A DNA stretch of 64,000 bases from Phymorhynchus buccinoides. Lineage: Eukaryota > Mollusca > Gastropoda > Neogastropoda > Raphitomidae. Under the pieces are notes generated by a model. That model made no database searches and was not told the origin of the DNA. It was given only the letters and a program-made list of their open reading frames with translations. Position 1 is the stretch's first letter; each line of letters begins with the position of its first letter. Location of the stretch: assembly GCA_017654935.2 (NCBI GenBank), contig CM065699.1, forward strand, positions 102,110-166,109, in the 5' to 3' direction. Below are positions 49,305 to 62,340 of the stretch, piece after piece. Both the position numbers and the translations under genes were made by a program.

Positions 49305-52300
49305 ATGGATAGACTTCGTATAATGTCTTTGAACACACGTGGATTGAAAACAAAACGTAAAAGAACTGCTATGTTTTCTTTATTTAAACAACAAAAGCTA
49401 GACGTCATTTGTCTGCAAGAAACACACATAAGTAATAACGATGCTGAGATCTGGGAAAAACAGTGGGGAGGTAAGTTATTTTATTGCAGTGGAACAGCAC
49501 ACAGTAAGGGACAAGTAATACTTATTTCAAAACAGCTGAAAGGGAATGTTCAACTGGAAAGAAGGCTAGATAGGATTATTGTAGTGTCAGTAAAAACAGA
49601 AGAAAAAGAAATAGTTATAGTTAATGTTTACGCCCCAAACGAAGTAAATGAGAAATGCGCTTTTTTAAAAACGTTGGAAGGCGTTCTGTCATCATATAAA
49701 TCAAAGAAAATAATTTGTATGGGAGATTTTAATTCGGTTTTAATTAATAATCTTGACATAATTTCGGGAGGTCCACACGGTGAAAAAGAGATAAAGAAAT
49801 TTAACGAACTGGTTATTAATAGAGAGTTGTTAGATGTTTGGAGAGTATTTCACGGAGAAGAAAAAGCTTACACTTGGTGCAGGCAGAACCCCTTTACAGC
49901 TCGTCGTATTGACTTTTGTTTTGTTAATCAAGGAGCTGTGGAGACATGTGTGTCATGCGACATACTGTCCGTAGCAAATACAGACCATAGAGCGATTATT
50001 ATGGAAATGAATAACTGCGAATTTGTAAGAGGGCCGGGTTACTGGAGATTTAATAATAGTCACCTTAGAGATACAACATTTACCAACAAAATGAATGAGT
50101 TATTAGGAACTTGGGTTAATGAAAGCAAACTGATGTTTACAAATCATCGAGAGCAATGGGATTGGTGTAAAATGATAATTAAAAATTATTGCATAGATTT
50201 TGGAAAACATAAAGCGCACAGTAAACGAAATGAGCTCTTAGAATTACAAAATAGTCTCCAGACATTGGAACAACAATGCGCAAATGATCCTAATAATGAA
50301 CATTTACTTACTCAAATGATAGGAATTAAGAAAAAGCTTGAAATAATGTCACTAGAGAAAGCAAGGGGAGCACAAACTAGGGCAAGAATAAAATGGGTGG
50401 AGGAGGGGGAAAAGAACACAAAATATTTTTTTAATTTAGAAAAGTACAGGGGCAAGAAGAACACAATAACACAACTAGAAAAAGAAAACGGAGAGATTAT
50501 AACAAATCAATCAGACGTGTTAAAAGAACAAACACATTTTTACTCAACATTATACTCTAGGGTAATTGATGAAGAAAACATGACTTCAAAGGTTGATAAT
50601 TTTCTTAGAGGAGAACACTTTGCTAAGCTGGATGATGATGAATCAGCACTTTGCGAAGGCATGATGAGTGAAACTGAAACAGGTGAAGCACTACGTCAGA
50701 TGAAAAATGGCTCAGCTCCGGGTAATGATGGATTAACAATAGAATTTATGAAATTCTTTTGGTCACACATAAAAACACTTGTTACAGAATGTTTTAACGA
50801 AGCATTTATGAACGGTGAAATGTCTTATAGTCAGAGACAAGGTGTCATTACTTTAATTCACAAAGATACTAATCTTCCCAGAAACAAATTAAATAACTGG
50901 CGACCCATTACACTTACTAACACAGATTACAAGATACTAGCAAAAGCATCAGCGTTAAGACTTAATATGGTAATTGGAAAAGTAATAAACCAAGATCAAG
51001 TGGGTTACTTAAAAGGTCGAAATATTTCAACAGTTATTCGCACAATAGATGACGTTATTAACTATTTAAATGAAACGAAGAAATGCGGATATTTGCTTGC
51101 AATAGACTACCAAAAAGCGTTCGATTCTATTTCCAAACCCTTTATGTTGCATGCTTTTGATGTATTTGGCTTTGGGGAACAGTTCAGAAAATGGGTAAAT
51201 GTCATTACAATAAATACAATGAGCTGTATAAATCATGGAGGGTGGCTCTCAGAAGCATTCCCTATTATATGTGGTATCAGGCAAGGCTGCCCATTTTCAC
51301 CGCTAGCGTTTGTTCTTGCAGTCGAGCTACTTGCAATAAAAATTCGTAATAGTGACATACAAGGAATTGCACTTCCATCCCAAGACAACGAACCAACCAA
51401 GCTTAAAATCAAACAATATGCAGACGATACTACAATGTTTTTAAAAAATAAAACAGACATGATAAAAGCAAGGGATATCTTGAATGAATTTTCAAGTTTC
51501 TCTTGTCTTAAACTTAATATACAAAAAACAAAAGCAATGAAACTAGGAACTCAAATACATGAAAACAATTTGCCGTTCATGTTGACAGAACAAATTAAGA
51601 TATTAGGAATACACTTTAGAAATGACAGAGCAGCAGTAGGCATAGAAGAAAACTGGTCCAAAATAATGGAAGTTATGAACAATTTAATTAATATATGGAG
51701 TAAAAGAGATCTTGGAATATATGGTAAAATAATAATTGTCAAATACTTCTTGTTGAGTCAATTTGTGTTTGTTATGCAGTCGATTGGCTTACCAGGAAAT
51801 GTCTTGACAAAAATAAATAGAACTTTGTATAAGTTCATATGGCAAAGGAAAACATCAAACAGGAAGGCCTTTGAAAAAATAAAAAGGAAAATAATGGAAG
51901 CAGATGAAGCACAAGGAGGAATTAATATGATTAATATTAGCATAATGCAAGATAGTTTTTACTTACATTGGATGGGAAAATTATATACAGAGCCTAACGA
52001 AAGTTGGTGCTGCATCCCAAAATGGAATTTGAATAAATTAGCTGACAACATGAGAGCGTTCGATATCAATTGTAGATCAAAATTCCTAACGCTTAACAGT
52101 CAAATTGTTAACCCCTTTTGGAGGGAAGTGCTTCACACATACCTTGACAATAAAACAATCACCAAAGAAAATGAAATAAATCAACAAAACTTTTACAAAC
52201 AAATGATATGGAACAACTCTATTGTTAAATATAAAGGACAAGTTCTTTTTTTCAAGGCATGGAGGCGGGCCGGGTTTGAATATGTTAAAGATATCATCGA

Positions 52301-53033
52301 TGAAAACGAAAAGAGACTTATGTCTCTACAGGAGATATTTAATAAAATAGGACAGGGACGAGCAAGCTTAGTATTTGAATACAATGCGTTGATTAACGCA
52401 ATGCCAGAGACCTGGACACGTTGGATGACAGAACCCCTTCTAGAACAGCATTCAACCAATGAAGTGGAAAATAACCTCCTTTTCTCTAAACCGAAATTAA
52501 TCAGGAAAACACTGAGAGAAAATAGTACTAATGATTTAAAACCATGTGCTCATGGTTTTTGGCTAAGAAATCTTAACTTCGAAATAAACAAAAAGACTTG
52601 GTTAATGGCAAAACATGCTACCAATGAAACCCGGTTAAAAGAGCTTCAATGGAAGATGCTGCATAATATTTACCCAACAAATATACTGCTAAGCAAAATG
52701 AAACTGGTAGAAAACAATAAATGCTCTATTTGCAGAAATGAAATCGATTATTTAGAACATTTTTTCTTCAACTGCCCACCAGTTAGAGCATTTTGGAAGC
52801 AACTTGAAAATTACATTCATGCTCAAATTGAATTCAGGTTGAATCTCACCGTATTTGATGTGTTATTTGGAGTAAGCAGAATTAACATAGAAAATGATAT
52901 TAAAAATACAGCTAACCATATAATATTAGTTGGGAAAATGTGTATAAGTATTCAAAAGAAAACAAATGCAAATGTACAAATATTCTTAATTTTTGAACAG
53001 CAGATACAGAGCAGAATGTTACGCTCAAAATAA
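49305..53033 (+). CDS. Tx1-type LINE ORF2 (endonuclease/reverse transcriptase), intact
   Basis: A 1242-residue frame starting MDRLRIMSLNTRGLKTKRKR. The N-terminal APE endonuclease shows LQETHIS, VNVYAPN, MGDFN (139-143), RRIDFCFV and NTDHRAII. A linker carries RARIKWVEEGEKNTKYFFNL. RT motifs are SAPGNDGLTIEF (about 468), NWRPITLTNTDYKILAKA, LAIDYQKAFDSISKPF, GIRQGCPFSPLAFVLAVELL and catalytic QYADDTTMF (about 705). The C-terminus has a Cys/His cluster, CSICRNEIDYLEHFFFNCP (about 1139). These motifs and their wording are those of the Tx1 branch of the L1 clade. The protein nicks DNA and primes reverse transcription there. No stop or shift is seen, unlike copy A. Confidence 0.93.
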   Translation: MDRLRIMSLNTRGLKTKRKRTAMFSLFKQQKLDVICLQETHISNNDAEIWEKQWGGKLFYCSGTAHSKGQVILISKQLKGNVQLERRLDRIIVVSVKTEEKEIVIVNVYAPNEVNEKCAFLKTLEGVLSSYKSKKIICMGDFNSVLINNLDIISGGPHGEKEIKKFNELVINRELLDVWRVFHGEEKAYTWCRQNPFTARRIDFCFVNQGAVETCVSCDILSVANTDHRAIIMEMNNCEFVRGPGYWRFNNSHLRDTTFTNKMNELLGTWVNESKLMFTNHREQWDWCKMIIKNYCIDFGKHKAHSKRNELLELQNSLQTLEQQCANDPNNEHLLTQMIGIKKKLEIMSLEKARGAQTRARIKWVEEGEKNTKYFFNLEKYRGKKNTITQLEKENGEIITNQSDVLKEQTHFYSTLYSRVIDEENMTSKVDNFLRGEHFAKLDDDESALCEGMMSETETGEALRQMKNGSAPGNDGLTIEFMKFFWSHIKTLVTECFNEAFMNGEMSYSQRQGVITLIHKDTNLPRNKLNNWRPITLTNTDYKILAKASALRLNMVIGKVINQDQVGYLKGRNISTVIRTIDDVINYLNETKKCGYLLAIDYQKAFDSISKPFMLHAFDVFGFGEQFRKWVNVITINTMSCINHGGWLSEAFPIICGIRQGCPFSPLAFVLAVELLAIKIRNSDIQGIALPSQDNEPTKLKIKQYADDTTMFLKNKTDMIKARDILNEFSSFSCLKLNIQKTKAMKLGTQIHENNLPFMLTEQIKILGIHFRNDRAAVGIEENWSKIMEVMNNLINIWSKRDLGIYGKIIIVKYFLLSQFVFVMQSIGLPGNVLTKINRTLYKFIWQRKTSNRKAFEKIKRKIMEADEAQGGINMINISIMQDSFYLHWMGKLYTEPNESWCCIPKWNLNKLADNMRAFDINCRSKFLTLNSQIVNPFWREVLHTYLDNKTITKENEINQQNFYKQMIWNNSIVKYKGQVLFFKAWRRAGFEYVKDIIDENEKRLMSLQEIFNKIGQGRASLVFEYNALINAMPETWTRWMTEPLLEQHSTNEVENNLLFSKPKLIRKTLRENSTNDLKPCAHGFWLRNLNFEINKKTWLMAKHATNETRLKELQWKMLHNIYPTNILLSKMKLVENNKCSICRNEIDYLEHFFFNCPPVRAFWKQLENYIHAQIEFRLNLTVFDVLFGVSRINIENDIKNTANHIILVGKMCISIQKKTNANVQIFLIFEQQIQSRMLRSK

Positions 53034-53110
53034 GCCTATGTCATGACAGTAGCAATGATAGAGTTGATAACTATTTGATTCATTAAGAATTAATGCTTTT
53101 GATATTATAT

Positions 53111-53156
<46 letters not shown>

Positions 53157-53509
53157 TCACGCGCGCACACGCATGCGCACACAGGCACACGCACACACAC
53201 ACGCGAGCACACACAGGCACGCAAGCACACACACACGTGCGCACACGCACACACAAATGGTATGAGTGTATCAGTACACCAAACACTAAGTCACACAGAA
53301 ACCCAGACACTTATGTATCAGACAAGAACACTAAGTACTTCCCCAAAAAAAATGTCCATAATAGTTCATCACACAGACAAATGAATGAGAGTAGCGAGGG
53401 GAAAAACAAAAAAAAGATGGAAAAACAAAAAGGAAAAAAAGAAAAGAAAAGAAAGGCGGGGACAGTGGACGGTAAAAAAAGGAAGAAAAAAAAAGAAAAA
53501 GAAATATAA
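53034..53509 (+). other. Tx1 LINE 3' region with (CA)n and purine-rich tail
   Basis: Non-coding. A (CA)n block at about 53109-53250 is followed by about 150 bases of unique sequence and an A/G-rich end. Confidence 0.65.
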
Positions 53510-56500
53510 TACATACATTCCAGGTGTATACAATATGAACAATAATACATACATTCCAGGTGTATAAAATATGAACAATAATACATACATTCCAGGTGTG
53601 TATAATATTAACAATAATACACACATTCCAGGTGTATACAATATGAACAATAATACACACATTCCAGGTGTGTATAATATTAACAATAATACATACATTC
53701 CAGGTGTATACAATATGAATAATAATACATACATTCCAGGTGTATACAATATGAACAATAATACACACATTCCAGGTGTGTATAATATTAACAATAATAC
53801 ATACATTCCAGGTGTGAATAATATTAGCAATAATACATACATTCCAGGTGTATACAATATAAACAATAATACACATATTCCAGGTGCATACAATATGAAC
53901 AATAATACATACATTCCAGGTGTGTATAATATTAACAATAATACATACATTCCAGGTATTACAATATTAACAATGATACATGCATCCCATATCTGTACAA
54001 TATGAACAATAACACATACATTCCAGGTGTATACAATATGAACAATAATACATACATTCCAGGTGAGTACAATATCAACAATAATACACACATTCCAGGT
54101 GCATACAATATAAACAATAATACACACATTCCAGGTGAGTACAATATCAACAATAATACACACATTCCAGGTGCATACAATATAAACAATAATACACACA
54201 TTCCAGGTGAGTACAATATCAACAATAATACACACATTCCAGGTGCATACAATATGAACAATAATACACACATTCCAGGTGTATACAATATCAACAATAA
54301 TACACACATTCCAGGTGCATACAATATGAACAATAATACACACATTCCAGGTGTATACAATATCAACAATAATACACACATTCCAGGTGTATACAATATG
54401 AACAATAATACACACATTCCAGGTGTATACAATATCAACAATAATACACACATTCCAGGTGTATACAATATGAACAATAATACACACATTCCAGGTGAGT
54501 ACAATATAAACAATAATACACATATTCCAGGTGCATACAATATGAACAATAATACATACATTCCAGGTGTGTATAATATTAACAATAATACATACATTCC
54601 AGGTATTACAATATTAACAATGATACATGCATCCCATATCTGTACAATATGAACAATAACACATACATTCCAGGTGTATACAATATGAACAATAATACAT
54701 ACATTCCAGGTGAGTACAATATCAACAATAATACACACATTCCAGGTGTATACAATATTAACAATAATACACACATTCCAGGTGAGTACAATATCAACAA
54801 TAATACACACATTCCAGGTGCATACAATATGAACAATAATACACACATTCCAGGTGTATACAATATCAACAATAATACACACATTCCAGGTGCATACAAT
54901 ATGAACAATAATACACACATTCCAGGTGTATACAATATCAACAATAATACACACATTCCAGGTGTATACAATATGAACAATAATACACACATTCCAGGTG
55001 TATACAATATCAACAATAATACACACATTCCAGGTGTATACAATATGAACAATAATACACACATTCCAGGTGAGTACAATATGAACAATAATACACACAT
55101 TCCAGGTGTATACAATATGAACAATAACACATACATTCCAGGTGAGTACAATATGAACAATAATACACACATTCCAGGTGTATACAATATGAACAATAAC
55201 ACATACATTCCAGTTGTATACAATATGAACAATAATACACACATTCCAGGTGTATACAATATGAACAATAATACACACATTCCAGGTGCATACAATATGA
55301 ACAATAATACACACATTCCAGGTGTATACAATATGAACAATAATACACACATTCCAGGTGTATACAATATGAACAATAATACACACATTCCAGGTGTATA
55401 CAATATGAACAATAACACATACATTCTAGGTGTATACAATATGAACAATAACACATACATTCCAGGTGTATACAATATGAACAATAATACACACATTCCA
55501 GGTGTATACAATATGAACAATAACACATGCATTCCAGGTGTATATAATATTAACAATAATACATACATTCCAGGTGTGTATAATATAACTATAATACATA
55601 CATTCCAGGTGTATACAATATGAACAATAATACATACATTCCAGGTGAGTACAATATCAACAATAATAGACACATTCCAGGTGTATACAATATAAACAAT
55701 AATACACACATTCCAGGTGAGTACATTATCAACAATAATACATACATTCCAGGTGTATACAATATGAACAATAATACATACATTCCAGGTGTATACAATA
55801 TGAACAATAATACACACATTCCAGGTGTATACAATATTAACAATAATACACACATTCCAGGTGTATACAATATGAACAATAATACACACATTCCAGGTGT
55901 ATACAATATCAACAATAATACACACATTCCAGGTGTATACAATATGAACAATAATACACACATTCCAGGTGAGTACAATATGAACAATAATACACACATT
56001 CCAGGTGTATACAATATGAACAATAACACATACATTCCAGTTGTATACAATATGAACAATAATACACACATTCCAGGTGTATACAATATGAACAATAACA
56101 CATACATTCCAGGTGTATACAATATGAACAATAATACACACATTCCAGGTGTATACAATATGAACAATAACACATGCATTCCAGGTGTATATAATATTAA
56201 CAATAATACATACATTCCAGGTGTGTATAATATAACAATAATACATACATTCCAGGTGTATACAATATGAACAATAATACATACATTCCAGGTGAGTACA
56301 ATATCAACAATAATAGACACATTCCAGGTGTATACAATATAAACAATAATACACACATTCCAGGTGAGTACATTATCAACAATAATACATACATTCCAGG
56401 TGTATACAATATGAACAATAACACATACATTCCAGTTGTATACAATATGAACAATAATACACACATTCCAGGTGTATACAATATGAACAATAATACACAC

Positions 56501-59500
56501 ATTCCAGGTGCATACAATATGAACAATAATACACACATTCCAGGTGTATACAATATGAACAATAACACATACATTCTAGGTGTATACAATATGAACAATA
56601 ACACATACATTCCAGGTGTATACAATATGAACAATTATACACACATTCCAGGTGTATACAATATGAACAATAACACATGCATTCCAGGTGTATATAATAT
56701 TAACAATAATACATACATTCCAGGTGTGTATAATATAACAATAATACATACATTCCAGATGTATACAATATGAACAATAATACATACATTCCAGGTGAGT
56801 ACAATATGAACAATAATAGACACATTCCAGGTGTATACAATATAAACAATAATACACACATTCCAGGTGAGTACATTATCAACAATAATACATACATTCC
56901 AGGTGTATACAATATGAACAATAATACATACATTCCAGGTGTATACAATATGAACAATAATACACACATTCCAGGTGTATACAATATTAACAATAATACA
57001 TACATTCCAGGTGCATACAATATGAACAAAATACATATATTCCAAGTATGTGCAATTTGAACAATAATACATACATTCCAGTTGTATACAATATGAACAA
57101 TAATACACGCATTCCAGGTGTATACAATATGAACAATAATACATACATTCCAGGTGAGTACAATATCAACAATAATACACACATTCCAGGTGAGTACAAT
57201 ATCAACAATAATACACACATTCCAGGTGAGTACAATATCAACAATAATACACACATTCCAGGTGTATACAATATGAACAATAACACATACATTCCAGGTG
57301 TATACAATATGAACAATAATACACACATTCCAGGTGTATACAATATGAACAATAATACACACATTCCAGGTGTATACAATATGAACAATAATACACACAT
57401 TCCAGGTGAGTACAATATTAACAATAATACACACATTCCAGGTGAGTGCAATATGAACAATAATACACACATTCCAGGTGTATACAATATGAACAATAAT
57501 ACACACATTCCAGGTGCATACAATATCAACAATAATACACACATTCCAGGTGAGTACAATATGAACAATAATACACACATTCCAGGTGTATACAATATCA
57601 ACAATAATACACACATTCCAGGTGTATACAATATGAACAATAACACATACATTCCAGGTGTATACAATATGAACAATAATACATACATTCCAGGTGTATA
57701 CAATATGAACAATAATACACACATTCCAGGTGTATACAATCTTAACAATAATACATACATTCCAGGTGTATACAATATGAACAATAATACATATATTCCA
57801 AGTATGTGCAATATGAACAATAATACATACATTCCAGTTGTATACAATATGAACAATAATACACACATTCCAGGTGCATAAATTATTAACAATAATACAT
57901 ACATTCCAGGTGCATACAATATGAACAATAATACATACATTCCAGGTGTATACAATATGAACAATAATACATACATTCCAGGTGTATACAATATGAACAA
58001 TAACACATACATTCCAGTTGTATACAATATGAACAATAATACACACATTCCAGGTGTATACAATATTAACAATAATACACACATTCCAGGTGTATACAAT
58101 ATGAACAATAATACACACATTCCAGGTGTATACAATATGAACAATAATACACACATTCCAGGTGTATACAATATGAACAATAACACATACATTCTAGGTG
58201 TATACAATATGAACAATAACACATACATTCCAGGTGTATACAATATGAACAATTATACACACATTCCAGGTGTATACAATATGAACAATAACACATGCAT
58301 TCCAGGTGTATATAATATTAACAATAATACATACATTCCAGGTGTGTATAATATAACAATAATACATACATTCCAGATGTATACAATATGAACAATAATA
58401 CATACATTCCAGGTGAGTACAATATCAACAATAATAGACACATTCCAGGTGTATACAATATAAACAATAATAAACACATTCCAGGTGAGTACATTATCAA
58501 CAATAATACATACATTCCAGGTGTATACAATATGAATAATAATACATACATTCCAGGTGTATACAATATGAACAATAATACACACATTCCAGGTGTATAC
58601 AATATTAACAATAATACATACATTCCAGGTGCATACAATATGAACAATAATACATATATTCCAAGTATGTGCAATTTGAACAATAATACATACATTCCAG
58701 TTGTATACAATATGAACAATAATACACGCATTCCAGGTGTATACAATATGAACAATAATACATACATTCCAGGTGAGTACAATATCAACAATAATACACA
58801 CATTCCAGGTGAGTACAATATCAACAATAATACACACATTCCAGGTGAGTACAATATCAACAATAATACACACATTCCAGGTGTATACAATATGAACAAT
58901 AACACATACATTCCAGGTGTATACAATATGAACAATAATACACACATTCCAGGTGTATACAATATGAACAATAATACACACATTCCAGGTGTATACAATA
59001 TGAACAATAATACACACATTCCAGGTGAGTACAATATTAACAATAATACACACATTCCAGGTGAGTGCAATATGAACAATAATACACACATTCCAGGTGT
59101 ATACAATATGAACAATAATACACACATTCCAGGTGCATACAATATCAACAATAATACACACATTCCAGGTGAGTACAATATGAACAATAATACACACATT
59201 CCAGGTGTATACAATATCAACAATAATACACACATTCCAGGTGTATACAATATGAACAATAACACATACATTCCAGGTGTATACAATATGAACAATAATA
59301 CATACATTCCAGGTGTATACAATATGAACAATAATACACACATTCCAGGTGTATACAATCTTAACAATAATACATACATTCCAGGTGTATACAATATGAA
59401 CAATAATACATATATTCCAAGTATGTGCAATATGAACAATAATACATACATTCCAGTTGTATACAATATGAACAATAATACACACATTCCAGGTGCATAA

Positions 59501-60870
59501 ATTATTAACAATAATACATACATTCCAGGTGTATACAATATGAACAATAATACATACATTCCAGGTGTATACAATATGAACAATAATACACACATTCCAG
59601 GTGTATACAATATGAACAATAATACACACATTCCAGGTGAGTACAATATGAACAATAATACACACATTCCAGGTGAGTACAATATGAACAATAATACATA
59701 CATTCCATGTGAGTACAATATTAACAATAATACACACATTCCAGGTGAGTACAATATGAACAATAATACACACATTCCAGGTGTATACAATATGAACAAT
59801 AATACACACATTCCAGGTGTATACAATATGAACAATAATACACACATTCCAGGTGTGTATAATATTAACAATAATACGTACATTCCAGGTATTTGCAATA
59901 TTAACAATAAGACATAAATTCCAGGTGTGTACAATATTAACAATAACACACATTCCAGGTGTGCACAATATGAACAATAATACACACATTCCAGGTGTAT
60001 ACAATATGAACAATAATACATACATTCCAGGTGACTACAATATTAACAATGATACACACATTCTAGGTGTGTGTAATATTAACAATGATACACACATTCC
60101 AGGTGTGTATAATATTAAGAATAATACACACATTCCAGGTGTGTATAATATTAACAATAATACACACATTCCAGGTGTGTATAATATGAACAATAATACA
60201 CACATTCCAGGTGTGTATAATATGAACAATAATACACACATTCCAGGTGTATACAATATGAACAATAATACACACATTCCAGGTGTATACAATATGAACA
60301 ATAATACACACATTCCAGGTGTATGCAATATGAACAATAATACACACATTCCAGGTGTATACAATATCAACAATAATACACACATTCCAGGTGTGTATAA
60401 TATTAACAATAATACGTACATTCCAGGTATTTGCAATATTAACAATAAGACATAAATTCCAGGTGTGTACAATATTAACAATAACTCACACATTCCAGGT
60501 GTGCACAATATTAATAATAATACATACATTCGAGGTGTATACAAAATGAACAATAATACATACATTCCAGGTGACTACAATATTAACAATGATACACACA
60601 TTCTAGGTGTGTATAATATTAACAATAATACACACATTCCAGGTGTGTATAATATTAACAATAATACACACATTCCAGGTGTGTATAATATTAACAATAA
60701 TAGATACATTCCAGGTATGTGCAATATTAACAATGATACATAAATTCCAGGTGAGCACAATATGAACAATAATACATACATTCCAGGTGAGTACAATACA
60801 TGTAGTAACAATAATACATACATTCCAGGTGAGTACAATACATGTAGTAACAATAATACATACATTCCAG
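53510..60870 (+). repeat. 36-bp minisatellite with higher-order repeats, ending at exon 3
   Basis: About 7.4 kb of a 36-bp unit (about 200 copies by division), 12 codons long. Higher-order periods are visible: marker variants repeat at 647 bases (53954/54601 and 55573/56220) and at 1620 bases (57736/59356 and 57861/59481). Every unit holds TTCCAG followed by GTGTAT, GTGAGT, GTGCAT or similar. The last two units (GTGAGTACAATACATGTAGT) run directly into the exon 3 acceptor. Long open frames on both strands are a by-product of the period. Confidence 0.96.
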
Positions 60871-61033
60871 GTGTATTCATGTGTGGGCCCTGTCCAGTGC
60901 GAGCTATAAAAGAAGGGGAGGTCAATCTCAATTATGACGGACCTTTCATCTTCGCCGAGGTCAACGCGGACAGAATCACCTGGCTCAAAATGGCCGACGG
61001 CTCCTACAAGAAACTGGGAGTGGACAAAACTTC
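60871..61033 (+). CDS. Transglutaminase exon 3 (calcium-site segment)
   Basis: The acceptor is TACATTCCAG and the donor is GTGAGT (163 nt: two bases, 53 codons, two bases). It encodes [49 protein letters not shown] and VDKT. [11 protein letters not shown] and PFxFAEVNAD are family signatures. By analogy with human TGM2 and factor XIII, the Asn and Asp of NAD help bind the regulatory calcium. It joins exon 2 (SE-G) in phase and exon 4 through the split Ser codon TC|C. The preceding satellite is in frame with the exon, with no stop back to about 60743, so the exon could be longer if an upstream acceptor copy is used. Confidence 0.95.
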
Positions 61034-61139
61034 GTGAGTAGCAACGGGCTAAACGATTGGGGGGGGGGGTGGGGGGCATGGAGGGAGGCGGTGATATTGC
61101 AATGCTGGCTATGAGAATAGAGGGACAGGAATGAGTGAC
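61034..61139. other. Start of transglutaminase intron 3
   Basis: Donor GTGAGT, then a G-rich run at about 61060-61076. No feature otherwise. Confidence 0.6.
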
Positions 61140-62340
61140 AGGCAAACTCAAAGATCATTGTGAGTACTGGAGCCTGGTTGTGGCCATAGGATGAGTGGAC
61201 AGACATTCAGAGATCCTTGTGAGTACTGGAGCCTGGTTGTGGCCATAGGATCAGTGGACAGACCATTCTGTTTGGTGCTGAAGACTGGTTGTGGTCACAA
61301 GATCAGTAGAAACCATTCTCTGCTTGCTGAAGACTGGTTGTGGCCATAGGATCAGTGGACAGACCATTCTGTTTGGTGCTGAAGACTGGTTGTGGTCACA
61401 AGATCAGTAGATCAACCATTCTCTGCTTGCTGAAGACTGGTTGTGGCCATAGGATCAGTTGACAGACCATTCTCTGTTTGGTGAAGACTGGTTGTGGCCA
61501 TAGGATCAACAGACCATTCTCTGTTTGGTGAAGACTGGTTGTGGCCATAGGATCAGTGGACAGACCATTCTCTGTTTGGTGCTGAAGACTGGTTGTGGCC
61601 ATAGGATCAAAAGACCATTCTCTGTTTGGTGCTGAAGACTGGTTGTGGTCACAAGATCAGTAGATTAACCATTCTCTGCTTGCTGAAGACTGGTTGTGGC
61701 CATAGGATCAACAGACCATTCTCTATTTGGTGAAGACTGGTTGTGGCCATAGGATCAGTGGACAGACTATTCTCTGTTTGGTGCTGAAGACTGGTTGTGG
61801 CCATAGGATCAGTGGACAGACCATTCTCTGTTTGGTGCTGAAGACTGGTTGTGGCCATAGAATCAGTGGATTAACCATTCTCTGTTTGGTGCTGAAGACT
61901 GGTTGTGGCCATAGGATCAGTGGATTAGCCATTCTCTGCTTACTGAAGACTGGTTGTGGCCATAGGATCACCAGACCATTGTCTGTTTGGTGTTGAAGAC
62001 TGGTTGTGGCCATAGGATCAGTGGACAGACCATTTTCTGCTTACTGAAGACTGATTGTGGTCATAGGATCAATGGGCAGACCATTCTCTGTTTTCTGAAG
62101 ACTGGTTGTGGCCATATGATCAGTGGATTAACCATTCTCTGTTTGGTGCTGAAGACTGGTTGTGGCCATAGGATCAGTGGATTAGCCATTCTCTGCTTAC
62201 TGAAGACTGGTTGTGGCCATAGGATCAGCAGACCATTCTCTGTTTGCTGAAGACTGGTTGTGGCCATAGGATCAGTGGATTAACCATTCTCTGCTTGCTG
62301 AAGACTGGTTGTGGCCATAGGATCAGTGGATTAACCATCA
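61140..62340 (+). repeat. ~54-bp minisatellite (CTGGTTGTGGCCATAGGATC)
   Basis: About 22 units of GAAGACTGGTTGTGGCCATA plus GGATCAGTGGACAGACCATT plus CTCTGTTTGGTGCT, with variable length (48-60; two adjacent units 54 apart at 61786/61840). Not obviously derived from an exon. Confidence 0.92.

Larger units (their letters stand above)
48931..53509 (+). mobile_element. Tx1-type LINE with intact ORF2 (copy B)
   Basis: Inserted in the 36-bp minisatellite. The 5' junction is ...AATAATACAT/CGACGTCAG. The 3' end is A-rich (GAAAAAGAAATAT) and followed by AATACATACATTCCAGG, so ATAATACAT flanks both sides and may be the target duplication, though the satellite itself contains it. The leader before ORF2 is only 374 bases and holds no recognisable ORF1, so the copy is probably 5'-truncated. 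The 3' part (53034-53509) has (CA)n and purine-rich sequence. Confidence 0.88.

Noticed and set aside
53369..60025. Very long minus-strand frames (up to about 590 residues) with CIIVHIVYTWNV-type repeats
   Set aside because: They arise because the satellite period is 36 bases and its unit lacks stops in several frames. No start, splice or codon signal supports them.
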